Below the pieces are notes generated by a model, which saw nothing but the letters and a program-made list of their open reading frames with translations, searched no databases and had not been told where the DNA came from. 64,000 bases of DNA from Mucor racemosus (lineage: Eukaryota; Mucoromycota; Mucoromycetes; Mucorales; Mucoraceae). The stretch covers positions 1,054,001 through 1,118,000 of the forward strand of contig JAPEHQ010000006.1 of the NCBI GenBank assembly GCA_027405735.1, given 5' to 3'. The translations under genes and the position numbers were made by a program. Within the stretch, counting starts at the first letter, position 1. Each line of letters starts with the position of its first letter. Below are positions 1 to 12,652 of this stretch, in pieces.

Positions 1-2698
1 GATTCATCACGCTCCCAAGTTGAAGGTGGAATATAATTAACATCTTGCTCGTATCTTTGTTTTTCAAGTTGTTCCTCTTCATCAGGCATTTCCCACCATG
101 TACGGTTGGATTTTATGTTAACATTGAGCGCTTCTACGTATAAAAGAGGATACTCGGCGGCAGCTTTAAAGAATTGGCGAGTTGAATATCGAATGAATTG
201 CTCCAATTCACCAAATGCTGCAGATTGTGAGAACTTTTTAGAATCTTGAAGAATGCGATTGAACAATTCCATGACTGGAAGCTAAATTCAGAATGATTAA
301 GAACTATGCATCAACAATTAATTTGCTGTATATTACCTTCCAGAATAGATATTCTGCTCTTCTTTTTACCATCAATCTATGGAACATGTTTGATATACAG
401 ATCAAATACTCGGGTTGTAAATGGTGATAAAGTTCCAATAAAGATGTGTAAGCATTCACGACATCCCAAGAAACATATCTCTGCTCAAATGCCGAAAATT
501 TGAATTGAATGTCCTTGTACTCTTGCTCTTTATTCTTATCTACTTCGGACTCACTTTCATCTTCTGAATCAATAGTTGTAATCACTGCTACACCCTCTTC
601 TACTTGTTCTTCCCCTTTCTTTGTAGGCTTCTTTTTCTTTTGGTTCTTCTTTTTACGAATAAACATCATCTTTTTTCCTTTTTGGTAGTGATCTAACGAT
701 TTCAAAAGAACATGTGTCAACATAATAACAGCCTTCAAATAACCATAAGATTGATTTTTGTAACATTTTAAAATATCGAGGAATAAATCAAACGATGTTT
801 GTTCGTAATACAAGTTTTGTTGGATGTGTTCTGCTACTTCACGATGTTCCTCAAAATCCGACTTAGCCATCGCTCCAACAGTAACTAGCATTTGACGAAA
901 ACAATCGACTGCCATTTGTACTTCAAACCATGCTTTATCATCTATTTTAATTCGCATGTGTCGTAAACAAAATAGAACTGTCTTCAAATTCAAAGCACTA
1001 GCAATTAGGGAATAGTCGAAATCGTTGTTTTCAATGCCTTCTTTTGCGGGTACATTCTCATTTGGCAAACGAAATTCATTTGCTTTTCGTCGAATTGCTG
1101 CTTTATGCTCATAACCATGATATTCCAAGAACCATTTCATTGTATAGTAATAACGAGGATAATCTTTCTCGACAATCTTGTCATCCTCACGCTGCATATC
1201 TTTTAAAATACAATCAAAAAAGGCTAAATAATTTTTAAAAAAAAGTGAGTGATTTTTGTAAAAGGTACGATTGTTTGAAGGATTTTCTTACCATTAAAAC
1301 AAGATATAATAAATGATTGAGAGATGGTTTTGAGATACTTCAATGATTTCCTATTTTGATATACTTTTTTTGGTGTAAGCATGTCTTCTAATTTACGTCT
1401 TTTTCCCACTCTATTTGTCTTTTTGTCTCCCTCCACAATAAATGCAGAATCAGCGAAGCCAGCTACTTGTTTATGCGAAACTCGTTTTTTCCCATCCCAA
1501 TCGAGCACATAAGTGCCGCCGAATCTATTGTGCCTTGATGGTGCATACCCAGTTTTGAGTCGTTTATTTGAGTTTTCGTTTGTTAATAAATTGGATAATT
1601 TAGCTGCTATATCTTGAAGTTCTCCTTGTTTCTATAAAAAGGTAAAGTTGGTTTTTCTCCTATTAAATGTGAATTTATCCTATAAAACTTACTGAATCCT
1701 CAGAGGATTTATACAAAAATACATCTTTTGGATCAACGTATTTAAGTAAATTGTAAATTGTTTCCAACACTAATACATTCCATTCTGATGTGCCTCCTTG
1801 TCTTTCACTGTTTGATGTAATTGTTAATAAGAACTCCATAATATCAGATTCGTAAAAACGAATCAGTAACATTTCCTGCATATGCGACATTCTAATTTGA
1901 TCCTCTGTACCGAATTCAGGCATATTCAGATCTGGAATAGCAGTTAAATTACGTAAAAGATAAAGCACAAGTCGAATACTAGTGTGATCTACAGTGGATC
2001 TCTCTCTGAAACAACAAAAAAAGGTTTAATATCGATACCTTTTGTATGCTTGAAAGGGATATTCTCCTTTTTTTTTTTTTTTTATTACCTATGTGGCTTT
2101 CGAAGTGCTTTGATAATCATGGTGAGGATAGTCTCAAATACACCGCTTGTCAATAAATCTAATTTGTATCTTCGATAACATTGCATCACATTGGGATTCT
2201 CATCATCATTATCTTCATCCTCATCATCAAGACTCTTTTGTTCAAGTGGCCATGTCATAGGTACCAACAATTCAACTATTAATTGTACTTAGTATAGGCT
2301 GGATAATGATCATTTGTATTGTATATACCACAAGCAAGAATAAATCGATCCGCAACTTCTGTACGTTGGTTACGGTAAGACAATAACAAAGGTACAATAT
2401 CTGTTTTTACAACATTGAATTCCACGAGAGCATTTAATACGATCCTTTCATTATTTTGACTATCAATACGGATAGCCTTTTTCAAATCTCTTAAACAAGC
2501 TATATATTCGAAAGTTAATCAAGATATTTGGTAGCAATTCTTTTTTTGTTATTTTGTACCTAAAGCTTCATCACCAGCGCAATATATTTGACCAACTGTT
2601 CCATCATCTTGCTTGATTTCTTCTAAACCACCAATGGCAGAACATAAATTCAAGATGTATGCCTTGGTTCCTTCAATTTCTGATAATTCTTCATCCAT
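1..2698 (-). CDS. TOF1: Timeless/Tof1/Swi1 replication-fork protection protein (C-terminus beyond window)
   Basis: Seven exons on the minus strand join in frame: 2698-2560, 2499-2329, 2275-2089, 2005-1693, 1631-1292, 1223-337 and 281-1, where the window cuts it. The product starts MDEELSEIEGTKAYILNLCS and carries hallmarks of the Timeless N-terminal domain: ALACLRDLKKAIRID, VELLVPMTWPLEQ, the helical repeat LVLYLLRNLTAIPDLN, and later FNAFFDCILKDMQREDD. An acidic, Lys-rich linker lies near genomic 510-660. Family knowledge: Tof1/Swi1/Timeless pairs with Csm3/Swi3/Tipin at the replisome, stabilises stalled forks and couples helicase to polymerase. Start choice: the ATG at 2698 gives the conserved N-terminus immediately. 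Every intron is short and phase-consistent, so the gene looks intact as far as it is visible. It is divergently arranged with the membrane protein gene at 3443. Confidence 0.93.
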
Positions 2699-3442
2699 AT
2701 TGATAAGTTTATTGAGGAAAACAATTTACAAAACAAGACGCGGATATTGTAAAGAGCTTTACAATTTCTTTTTTTTTCAACGTACGCGCTCCTGCGCGAT
2801 GCAGCAGTAGCATGTTCGTCCGGAAAATGTGTCAACCAGCAAACACGGAGATCTAATTAATCTCCTGCTGCTACTGCTGACAAGGCAACAAAATCATCAA
2901 GGTTGCCTAGCAACAACAACTATTTTCCCAGATCAAATCAATTTTGGCAGCATAGAAACCAATCCTGTTATTGTTTGACGGCACTAACCTAGAAAGAATT
3001 GGCATAGAAGAGGGGGAATAATAATAATAATAAAGGAGAAGATCGAATCACAAATAGTGTAAGTAATAGCTTAAAAAGAAACAGATAAAAGTTGATGGCG
3101 CAATTACATATCATAACGATAATATATACATATTGAAATCAACTTCATTTTTTTTGACTCCTATGCTATTGTCTTTAGGGAAAACTTGGTAAATAGATTT
3201 CCTTGAGCATTGTATCCTTAATCACATTCAAAATAAGAGTGTTAGTTACACAGACCTACTATGCAACTCGATATCTTTGATTTTTTTTACTCCTTGATTT
3301 TTAATATTGATGTTGTTGCTTAAACTTGTACCTAAGATGCTCTCCTGGATTGTGTGTTATTTATTTCTTCTTTTTCTCCACTTCTTTTTTTGGTTTTATT
3401 CCTTTCTCTCTTTTTCTTATCATTCCAATAAATTAAAGAAAC
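2699..3442. promoter_or_regulatory. Divergent intergenic region, TOF1 / membrane protein
   Basis: About 740 bp between two divergent starts, so it must hold both promoters. Pyrimidine-rich runs (3360-3420) precede the plus-strand start, as is common for fungal core promoters. No binding site could be assigned with confidence. Confidence 0.4.
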
Positions 3443-4437
3443 ATGTATTCGCCAGATCAGTGGGAAATCCTTGCAGAAGTGAATAGTGTCACTTGCATCA
3501 CTATTGTTTCCTTAATATTTGGCCGAAAGATTGCCAGTATAGATGGCCCAATCCGTTATGTCCGTGGTTTACTATTACTTTTATATGGTTTTTGTTGGGC
3601 TTTCAATCTGATTGCCTGTATGCTTACCAGTACAAATAATGGTAATTTCGTCTCATGTGTTTTGACCAATTTCAATTGTGCTCTGATCTATACCGGAGCT
3701 AAAGCAGTTCTATATCTATACTTTATTGAAAAAGTGAGTTTATTCAGCTTTTATTTTAACTCTGATTTACTTATATTATCTCTATCTAGATTCACATTAT
3801 CTCTGTCCCTAAAAGTTCTCGTTTCAGATCACCTTTGTATTTGATCAATTTAGGTTTGATGTTGCCTCATGTGGCCATAATTTTACTTCAAATTATGTTT
3901 CGCGTTAATGTTGTTAATGATGAATATCCTTTCCATTGTACCGTTGGCTTTGATCTACCTGCTTCTGCTGTTGCTCTCTGTTACGATGCCTTATTATCAA
4001 TACTTTATATTGTCATTTTCATCAAATACTATTGCTTCCCAAATACAGCACAACAAACAGCACATCAATCGTCTTCTTTGCACATGATGGCAAAACGCAA
4101 TATAGTTGCTGCTGTTACTGCTTTAATAACTTCAAATGCAAATTTCGTCATCTTGATCTGTTTAGATGGACATGAAAGAGGTTTGGTCGCTTCCAGTGTA
4201 TCTGCATTATCATTAACCATCATTTGTGTCGTTATTCATTGGGGTAAGATTCATACTTAATAATGTTATCTGAAGTCATAATTAACGTAAAATTTTATCA
4301 TAGTTACTACACATCCTGCAGAAATCCAATTAAATGAAAGAGCTTTACAAAGAGTAAATGGCGATAAACCTGTTAGACTTGAAATCAAACAACATCAAGA
4401 AGTAGTCATTTTGACAGAATTGAACAATCGGGTCTAG
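3443..4437 (+). CDS. Multi-pass (GPCR-like, about seven segments) membrane protein, unknown function
   Basis: Three exons, 3443-3733, 3790-4243 and 4304-4437, join in frame (donors GTGAGT and GTAAGA, acceptors CTAG and ATAG) to give 292 residues. Hydrophobic segments follow one another: around ITIVSLIFG, LLLLLYGFCWAFNLIA, CALIYTGAKAVLYLYF, LINLGLMLPHVAIILL, AVALCYDALLSILYIVIF, NIVAAVTALITSNANFVI and SALSLTIICVVIHW. This suggests about seven spans and a short polar C-tail that ends at the stop at 4435. The topology resembles orphan 7TM proteins of fungi, but no ligand-binding or G-protein motif was recognised, so the function is left open. The gene looks intact and is transcribed away from TOF1. 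Confidence 0.8.
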
Positions 4438-4623
4438 TTGATGCCTTCAAAATCTACATACATACATATATTTTTTATACAAACAACAGTAATACAATAA
4501 TCTTTTTTTTTTTACGAGTGATGAGTCACTGGATGATGATAACAAACAATAACAAGTTTTCTCTTTTCTTTCTAAAATCTCCCTATTTTTTATGTTTACT
4601 CCTGAAAAACCTTAATATAATTT

Positions 4624-4657
<34 letters not shown>

Positions 4658-4841
4658 TTATTACTAAAACTGAAAAAGAGCCCGGCAAAACCGGCGCTTA
4701 ATATTGGTATTGTTTACTGAACGATGATCTTCTATATTAGAAATGTCAAATATAAAGCTTTATGCAGATGTTAGTATTAAATTTGAGTGGTACAGGGCAA
4801 AAATTCATAACGTTACTCGCATTGAATAAAAGCGCTTGCTG

Positions 4842-4875
<34 letters not shown>

Positions 4876-5089
4876 ACATTACGAATAAAATAAACGACAT
4901 AGATCTCTCAAGAGCATAAATTCATATGTCAGAATGTATTTTATATAGTCTTGACATGTACCAACACAAAAAAGTTGATATCAAATACAATTGATATTCA
5001 AATTGTTACTCAGAGCGTACTATCTTTTCTGCAACTAACTCCATATCAAATAACTCAAGATATACCTTGTTAAATGTAGAACATATCCA
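4438..5089. other. Gene-free AT-rich DNA with long poly-T tracts
   Basis: Contains T runs at about 4627-4660 and 4842-4874 and little else. The first part presumably serves as the 3' flank of the membrane protein gene. No conserved coding frame is visible. Confidence 0.5.
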
Positions 5090-6235
5090 AAGTTGCCACA
5101 TTTTGTTACCTGCTCCTAAATTTAATTTATATGTCACGAAAGACTCAAAAGCAGATAAAACTCATTACTTTTTCCTTGAAAACTGGGTCTCACTTTTCAT
5201 CCCTGATAAACTTTTTTATCCAATAAATAACACCAAGAAAAAATATATGGAAATGTGCCTGGGATGCTCAACTTTAATCCGAAAATAAGTATCCGGAAAT
5301 ATCTTATTTTTTGCAGTTGGTACAACTTTTTTAGTGCTAATGTTTCAGGATTTTACAGGTATTTCACTGCTAAAAATTAAAACTTTGAGCCTTCATATTT
5401 CTACAAAAATTAAGCTATACTAACCTTCTCTAATAACAAAACTTACTTGTTTTGAAGTGACTTATAACACGTTTAAATATGAAAAAAAATTCTGAGCTCT
5501 TATTTTTTTTCGATTTTTTTTGGCATTTCTGTAGTATGTTTCAATATATTGATTAAATCGAACAACTTTTTTTTTACATTCATGTCATTACGCTCGTTGA
5601 GCTCTCTCGGATCCAATTTAGTTTTTTTCAAAATATTAATTTTTCGTGGAGATATCCTCAGAAATGTGTACGAAAATATACCTTCATTTCAAGCTTCCAT
5701 TTTTCCCTTATACAGTATACCCTCATCCCAAATTCTGAATCTGAAAAAAAAATGGACAAAAATCTCGTTTTCTCTACGAAAAATGCAGCTAGAAATTTTT
5801 ACAATAGTTCTATCGATAAATAATGTTTTTGCGCATCATTTAAAGTAGTTATATTTTAAATATACTTATAAAAAGTGATGTGTATCTTTAAAAAAAACTC
5901 CAAAATTTCAATTGCATTTTACGCAAAATTTAATGTGAAACATTCATTTAAATTTGATTTAGATGGATGAAGAATCCAAAACTGTACAAAAACTATTTAA
6001 TACGTTAGGTTGACTTACTTTGTAGCTCATGAGCCATCAAACGATTTTGTTTTTTTGAATTATTTTTCATTCATTTCAACAAATAAATTTTGGAATCCCG
6101 TGATGATAGGTTTTAAGCTGTGATAAATACCATTATTTTGGTTATCTCAATATAAAATCAATGTTTTTTGCTAAAACAAAAAATTCAGAGTAGCAATCAA
6201 TTAGATCTATCTTTTGAATACAGATATTAAGCCCT
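5090..6235 (+). repeat. Repeat family R1, copy 1
   Basis: About 1.15 kb that aligns by eye with 26015-27712 (+, split by an LTR), 48455-49672 (-) and 57755-58965 (+). Shared landmarks include TTTTTCGTGGAGATATCCT near 5640, ACCCTCATCC near 5730, ATGCAGCTAGAA near 5783 and CTATCGATA near 5811. Short frames run through it (5067-5288, 5549-5848), and equivalents occur in other copies. None matches a protein family I recognise and all are broken differently. It is probably a non-autonomous or decayed element of unassigned class. Confidence 0.75.
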
Positions 6236-6999
6236 GGATTATGAGCTTTAAGTTTTACAAATTAATAAACTAATATTTACAACTGCAGAAAAAAAAAGAA
6301 ACCCCATCCTTATGAATATTGATCCAATTGATCTCTAATTATACATGATGGTAGATTTAAATATATCTTGCATAAAAGTTTATATTTCTATTTTCACAGA
6401 TCACTATGTATTGAGGAAACCATCAGAAAAACATGATATTTTTGTCCAAGGAAACCACATAATATTGTGTCTTATACTTTCATGTCTGATATATAATACT
6501 TAAAAAAGAATATAATTAAAAGAAAATGAGTTATAAATCATTTCTTCAACTGTATAATAAAAATAAAATATCGTTTATTTAGATAAAAAAGTATGGCCTT
6601 TTATATTGATTTGACATTAAGATTCTGAGATGTAATTTGATAAGGCACTATTGAACCATTAGATCTTTTTGATAGTAATCTATGGATGGAAGTGGATCAA
6701 TCATAATTTAACCGTGCTTGCAGAGCTTATGAGTTGCCTTGTTTTAATGTTGTGCTAAATATGCTTCGATATTGGTTTGATAGCTATTTGATTGATTAAC
6801 CGCTGGGATAAAATAATATGGTGTCATAATCGAGGTCCAAGCGTTCTTGGTAATTACTGGATTAAACTTAGTACGCTAGGAGTTTCTTATATCCGATATC
6901 AAGACTTTGCACTTCAATACATGTCGTAGTCAATAGATTGTAAGATGTATTGATACTGTAGTAGGTGATAACATATGGTATGTGGTGGAATACAACATA
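6236..6999. other. Gene-free AT-rich DNA
   Basis: No conserved frame, RNA gene or repeat partner within the window was recognised here. Confidence 0.4.
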
Positions 7000-7374
7000 G
7001 TATATGATTCATATTTTTGCCAATGGTCACTCTTCCAAAAAAAAAAGCCGAACAATCTCCGGAAGCGTCCATCTAATGATATTTCCAGGCTTTAAATCTG
7101 TAGAAAAAATTACCGGACAGCTCGGGCGCGGTTGTTCAAATGTTCCAAGCAGCTATAATAAGATGCAGGTATCGAAATTTCATACAAAAATTAAGGTTCG
7201 ACTGTATTGCTATTAATTATTCAAAGGCTTATTTTAAGTAAAGCATAAATACAACCTACAGTAGTACAACGTTATTAGTCTAGTAACAGGTTTAACTTAA
7301 AAAGTATAATATGATACAACCGGATTCAAAAAAGTCCATAAAATCACATTATTTAAAGAATTTATATATAAAAG
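7000..7374 (+). repeat. Repeat family R2, copy 1 (truncated by the TIR element)
   Basis: Aligns with 15265-15604 plus 16102-16165. Both copies contain CTCTTCCAAAA, GCCGAACAAT, CCGG followed by ACAG and TCGGGCGCGG, GATGCAGGT and GAGGTTCGACT-like blocks. Homology stops exactly at 7374, where the CACTATGGCC terminus of the next element begins. The segment AAGGTTCGACTGTATTG (rc CAATACAGTCGAACCTT) resembles pogo/Tigger-type terminal repeats, but homology between copies continues past it, so the class is unproven. Confidence 0.65.
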
Positions 7375-7479
7375 CACTATGGCCGACCTGTGCTGCACAA
7401 GATGATTTTGTTGTGTCCAGGTGGGCTGCACACTAGAGCCTGATGAGTTGTTGCGCCCACTGAATAATGGCTAAAAAGA

Positions 7480-7730
7480 TAACAATATGCACATGGGCGC
7501 AACAAAAGAAACGGCACACGAGCATAACGAAAAGCCTGTATGTGTGGAATTATAATAGATTTTGTCCGTGTGCATGGCATTAATCCCAATGTGTAAATAA
7601 TAATAGTAGAATTGCTCATAAGCATGTCATTATTTCTGTTTGTGCATAATAACAAAATCTGACTATGAGCATAATAAAGAGCTAATCGTATGGGCACAAA
7701 TTGGTTTTTACATGAGCATCGTGACGTTCT
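7480..7730 (-). repeat. Subterminal motif array of the TIR element (arm A copy)
   Basis: About ten spaced copies of a motif near TGCNCAT (reading ATGNGCA on this strand) lie just inside the left terminus, for example at ATGGGCGCA, ACGAGCATA, GTGTGCATG, ATGAGCATA and ATGGGCACA. The better preserved version in arm B (31411-31632) has a period of about 24 bp. Arrays of this kind serve as transposase binding sites in several cut-and-paste families; that role is inferred here. Confidence 0.6.
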
Positions 7731-9484
7731 CAAAATTCCACTACATTTCTTTACTGGAATGGTTTTTGAATTACATTTGTTTTATTAATATAGATTATAG
7801 ACAACACAATTCAATACGTTGTTGATAGAGCAATACATGCAAGAACCAATATATTTACAATTATCATCATTTGTACATATATTTATAGCTATAATGTTTA
7901 CAACAACAATGGTTTTTACTCGAGCATAAACTTAAATAACACTTATTGCATAAATTTATATGCAAGCCAAATGTAAGATTATAAATGTTACTTTATCACA
8001 CACAAAATTTAAACAAATTAACCTTCTTTGAACTTACTATTTTAGTTTACGATTGTCAACTGTAAAGAGGTTTGTTTTCAAGAAGCATAGCTACAATCAA
8101 AACTATGGTTATTAGACAAGACATTAGGTTATTCTTTTTTTTTTGTTTCTATATCATTTGAAATTTTATCACTTTTCTGGAACATTTCGTGGGTTTGTAG
8201 CCATTTTAAGCTTTTTGTTAAGTGGATATAAATACCATTGTCTTTGATTTGATCTGATAATCAAGAAATACGTCCAACAATACAGTAGTAAATAATGATA
8301 TTTGATCCTAAAATGCGGTTAAATGAAAATATCTGTCTCTAATATAGGCTGCTACCTATATTAAAAACATTAGTTCCTTATGTTAGCATGCGTATTCAGA
8401 TATATATAAGAAAAGAATACCAGCTTGATAGTCTGATATGCCTTATCAAGTAGTGAATATATCCTTGGAATATGAAAACAAAAAGAGAGAAATAACACAC
8501 GTCGAAAAGGATTTTCAAGGCTTACTACATTATTTAGCGCATTTAAAACCCTGTTAAATTGCACATTTCAGCCAATGTAAAAGCAGAATTAGAGCTCCTG
8601 AACTGTAAACTAAGCAAAATAGGCAATATCTGTTATCGTAGAAACATACATTTTTCTACCAGAAAAACCGTTTGTCATATCATATATTCATTAAAAAATT
8701 GCCAAAAATGAGCCCGTAGAGCGACGCCGTAATTGAGCATCGCAAGATTGAACGGCTAAGTCTCTTATACTATGGTATATATCTAGGTTTTAAATAAAAA
8801 AGCATTTTTTTAAAAACTTTTCTTATATTTAACCACGTATGGTCTGAAAATTCAGACTTTGTAGCGGACATTTTGCGGGGCTCATTTTATCCTTACCAAC
8901 CCTCATGGTTTTCATCAAAAAACAGAAAAATCAAATTTTGATACCAAAATCAACGTTTAAATATACTACATTGTAAGAGGAAATTGTAGCCATGACTAAT
9001 ACACATTGTATAAAAGTTTAATATTAAATGTTAACTAATGAAACTTTGTACTTTTGGCCCAAAAACGGTTTTTTGATTAGAGGATTTTCATGTAATATTT
9101 TGCAATAAAAATGCTTGTTATTTTTTATTGAGAAAATAGAGCACTAAATTCTGTATATGTGTATATTTTTTGTTTTTATAATTGGTAGTATAATTAACTC
9201 TAGATTTGCAAAATCAGAAAAAAAAATTTAAAAAATGTCAAAATTGATGATCTGGACAAAAATAATTTTCTAAATTAATATTCCGACTATAAGCCTTGTA
9301 CGTCTTAAAAATAAGAGATTTTATAATACTTGAGGACTTTTTCAAGAATTTACGATGCTGTATCACTTGATTTAAGCTTACTACTGTAAGCCTTTATATG
9401 TGTTAATATTGTGTGGTAGTTTATTTGATGATATAGTCTTTATAATTATTGCGCTAAAGATGATTTACATTGAGTTTTAGTCTT

Positions 9485-9745
9485 ACCTTCAATATCATAA
9501 AAATAAACATGACCATCACTGGAACCTACTATTACCGCCTTTTTACCTTCTTTGTCCCAAGCTAATTTATTCAATGCTTTTACCAGAACAAACTTACTTT
9601 TGACCTATAAAAACTGATTTATTAGTAAAATCAATTATTAATAACAAGCTATTAAGTAATAATTATGGTGTACCTTTGATAGTTGGTAATGGTATACAAG
9701 ACAGCATCTTTTTTTCCTCTTCTTGGCTGTTGGCCGCTAAATAGA
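9485..9745 (-). pseudogene. Captured WD40 exons, dynein intermediate chain-like (fragment)
   Basis: On the minus strand 9590-9490 translates as VKALNKLAWDKEGKKAVI followed by VGSSDGHVYFYDIE, ending at a GTAAGA donor. Upstream, 9737-9676 encodes ANSQEEEKKDAVLYTITNYQ between a CTATTTAG acceptor and a GTACAC donor. The phases of the two pieces no longer match. The pattern looks like the last WD repeat of a cytoplasmic dynein intermediate chain, whose C-terminus typically reads ..W..G..A.G.S.G.VY.YDVGE. It lies wholly inside the TIR element and recurs at 12025-12140 and 29500-29620, so it is element cargo, not a resident gene. Confidence 0.55.
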
Positions 9746-12024
9746 ACAAGTATTTTTTAGAAACTAAATAGATTAACATGAATTTATTCATTCATTCAAA
9801 TCAAGTCAATGCTATACATACTTTTATAATCTCCAGTTTTTTGTCCTTCGGGGCCGCACCATGTGTACTTTGGCGCATGGTGTCGTATGAGATCAGGCTG
9901 TACAGTCGAAGCATGACACTGCTTCTAGCTGTTCGGGGCTTTTTACCAACAATCGTATTGGATTTCCCTGAACTTGTTGCTTATTGGTCACTCTTACCCT
10001 ATCTAGACTTAATAATCATCTCATGTTAGATTAAACAGGAATTTCAACAATGCTGGTGTGTCCGCGGTTTCGGCTGGTAGGATAACCCGTGTTCCCTTTG
10101 TCCCTTTTCAAGAACCATTACCATGTCCATCTTTTCTACACATTGCTATTATCGCGTTAAATAGGAGTTATAATATATAGTGGATAACACGTTAAAAATT
10201 AATAAAAACTGCCCTACTTGGCTTAACCTTAAAAAAAATAATCTCCAGTTTTTCTGCAGGTAAATATCGACTTTAGACCAAAAAAGCAATGATTATTATA
10301 ACGTAGATGATGGAACAAAATGACTAACTAGTCTTGGATGCTTTTTTTGCTCGAGAAAAATGTTAAAACGCACCCTAACTTTAACAGTTAATAATTCATT
10401 TCCAAATAAACAATAGAAAAAACATGTGCATGTACCTGCTACTTGATTTCAGTTTATAAAAAATGTTGGTCTTTTTGTTGTAGTTTTAAATATAACTAAA
10501 CGAGCTGATGAGGAAAGAGTGGAGAAGGAAACAGAAAAATCAATCCTAAATCAGTTGATTTTGTGTGCTACAAACAGAAATTTACAGAGGCATAAATACT
10601 TTTAGTATTACCAAACAGGTTGTAGTTGTTGTTCCCGTTTGGTCCCCGAAAGAAGAACATGGGCAGAACTCTTTCAAACCCCAAATTTTAAAATGATGCT
10701 GTATATCTAGTCAATAAGGCAATTCTGTTAAATCAGAGTGATTCATATATGCTTTAAACCATTCAAATTATCTTTTTTTAAATATATTATAATTGATATA
10801 CTTTAATGAATTGACTAAGAGACCTTGATCTCATCACTCTATCTGATCATCTGGGCATAATGATCTGCACAAAATTTTTTATTCTGCCCATCTGTGCAGA
10901 TCATTATTATGCCCATGGAAAGCATAGTTTGGCCGTAGCGGATAAACGAAAAGAATACTAGCTTGATAGTCTGATATGCCTTATCAAATGGCGGTAAATA
11001 TATCCTTGGAATGTAAAAACAAAAAAAGAGAAACAACACACGTAGAAAAGGATTTTCAAGGCTCTACATTATTTAGCGCAATTAAAACCCTGTTGAATTG
11101 CACATTTCAGCCAATGTAAAAGCAGCATTACAGCACAGCAACCCATAAACTAAACAAAATAGGCAGTAACTTTTATCATAGAAACATACATTTTTCTACC
11201 AGAAAAACCGTTTGTCATATCATATATTCATTAAAAAATTGCAAAAATGAGCCCGTAGAGCGACGCCGTAATTGAGCATCGCAAGATTGAAAGGCTAAGT
11301 CTCTTATACTATGGTATATATCTAGGTTTTAAATAAAAAAGCATTTTTTTAAAAACTTTTCTTATATTTAACCACGTATGGTCTGAAAATTCAGACTTTG
11401 TAGCGGACATTTTGCGGGGCTCATTTTATCCTTACCAACCCTCATGGTTTTCATCAAAAAACAGAAAAATCAAATTTTGATACCAAAATCAACGTTTAAA
11501 TATACTACATTGTAAGAGGAAATTGTAGCCATGACTAATACACATTGTATAAAAGCTTAATATTAAATGTTAACTAATGAAACTTTGTACTTTCGGCCCA
11601 AAAACGGTTTTTTGATTAGAGGATTTTCATGTAATATTTTGCAATAAAAATGCTTGTTATTTTTTATTGAGAAAATAGAGCGCTAAATTCTGTATATGTG
11701 TATATTTTTTGTTTTTATAATTGGTAGTATAATTAACCCTAGATTTGCAAAACCAGAAAAAAAAATTAAAAAATGTCAAAATTGATGATCTGGACAAGAA
11801 TAATTTTCTAAATTAATATTCCGCTTATAAGCCTTGTAAATCTTAAAAATAAGAGATTTTATAATACTTGAGGACTTTTTCAAGAATTTACGATGCTGTA
11901 TCACTTGATTTAAGCTTATTACTGTAAATCTTTACACATGTTAATATTGTGTGGTAGTTTATTTGATGATGATATAGTCTTGCTTTATAATTACTGCGCT
12001 AAAGGTGATTTACATTGAGTTTTG

Positions 12025-12140
12025 GTCTTCTTCAATATCATAAAAATAAACATGCCCATCATTGGAACTTATTGCAGCCTTTTTACCCTCCTCTTTGTCC
12101 CAAGCTAATTTATTCAATGCTTTTACCAAAACCAACCTAA
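12025..12140 (-). pseudogene. Captured WD40 exon, second copy
   Basis: Minus-strand translation reads VLVKALNKLAWDKEEGKKAA followed by ISSNDGHVYFYDIE. It differs from the 9485 copy by an extra Glu codon and loss of the Val-Gly before the Ser. The upstream companion exon is separated from it by about 1.7 kb of inserted DNA (12141-13840), which copy 1 lacks. Confidence 0.5.
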
Positions 12141-12277
12141 GTACTTACAAATGGTTCCTCGGCATTTGCATTCAAATTCCATAATAAATTAAATTAATTG
12201 ATTCCATCTACAGTAGTATCAGACGTATCATCAGCCCGCCTTATGATAAATGTCAATCTAAAATCAGAAATATTCCG

Positions 12278-12382
12278 TTGTCATTGTTACAACTAATAAC
12301 GTTGTTGTCAAGTCAAATTTTGCCTGCCAAATTTACTAGTACAAGCTCGGCTCGAGAACATCCCTAGTTATAACAATGACAA
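12278..12382. mobile_element. MITE-like inverted-repeat element, 105 bp
   Basis: The ends are exact inverted complements over 12 bp: TTGTCATTGTTA at 12278 and TAACAATGACAA ending at 12382. Pairing continues weakly inward (YAACTA). The same unit sits at the equivalent place in arm B (29255-29362), so it was present before the arms separated. No clear target duplication. Confidence 0.5.
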
Positions 12383-12652
12383 GCTTGGTTTTTAATAATA
12401 CAACAATTAAATAAAAACCAAGATGATACTAATAGCATATGGTGAGTATATGACATCTAAGTAAGTTTGATGAAATATGCTTTTAAACCTTTTAAAAATC
12501 CTGAGACAAATACAACATTTTGGTCCTGTAATTTCTATCCACCAAAATGTTGCGATTTACACTACACAATGAATGCATCTTTTGTCAATCTTAACCTCGA
12601 TGTACATTGGATATTGGCTTTTTACCAGTTGCATTTTCTCTGATTTATTAAT

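Noticed and set aside
5067..5848. Frames 5067-5288 and 5549-5848 as host genes
   Set aside because: They fall in R1 and recur, differently broken, in the other copies.
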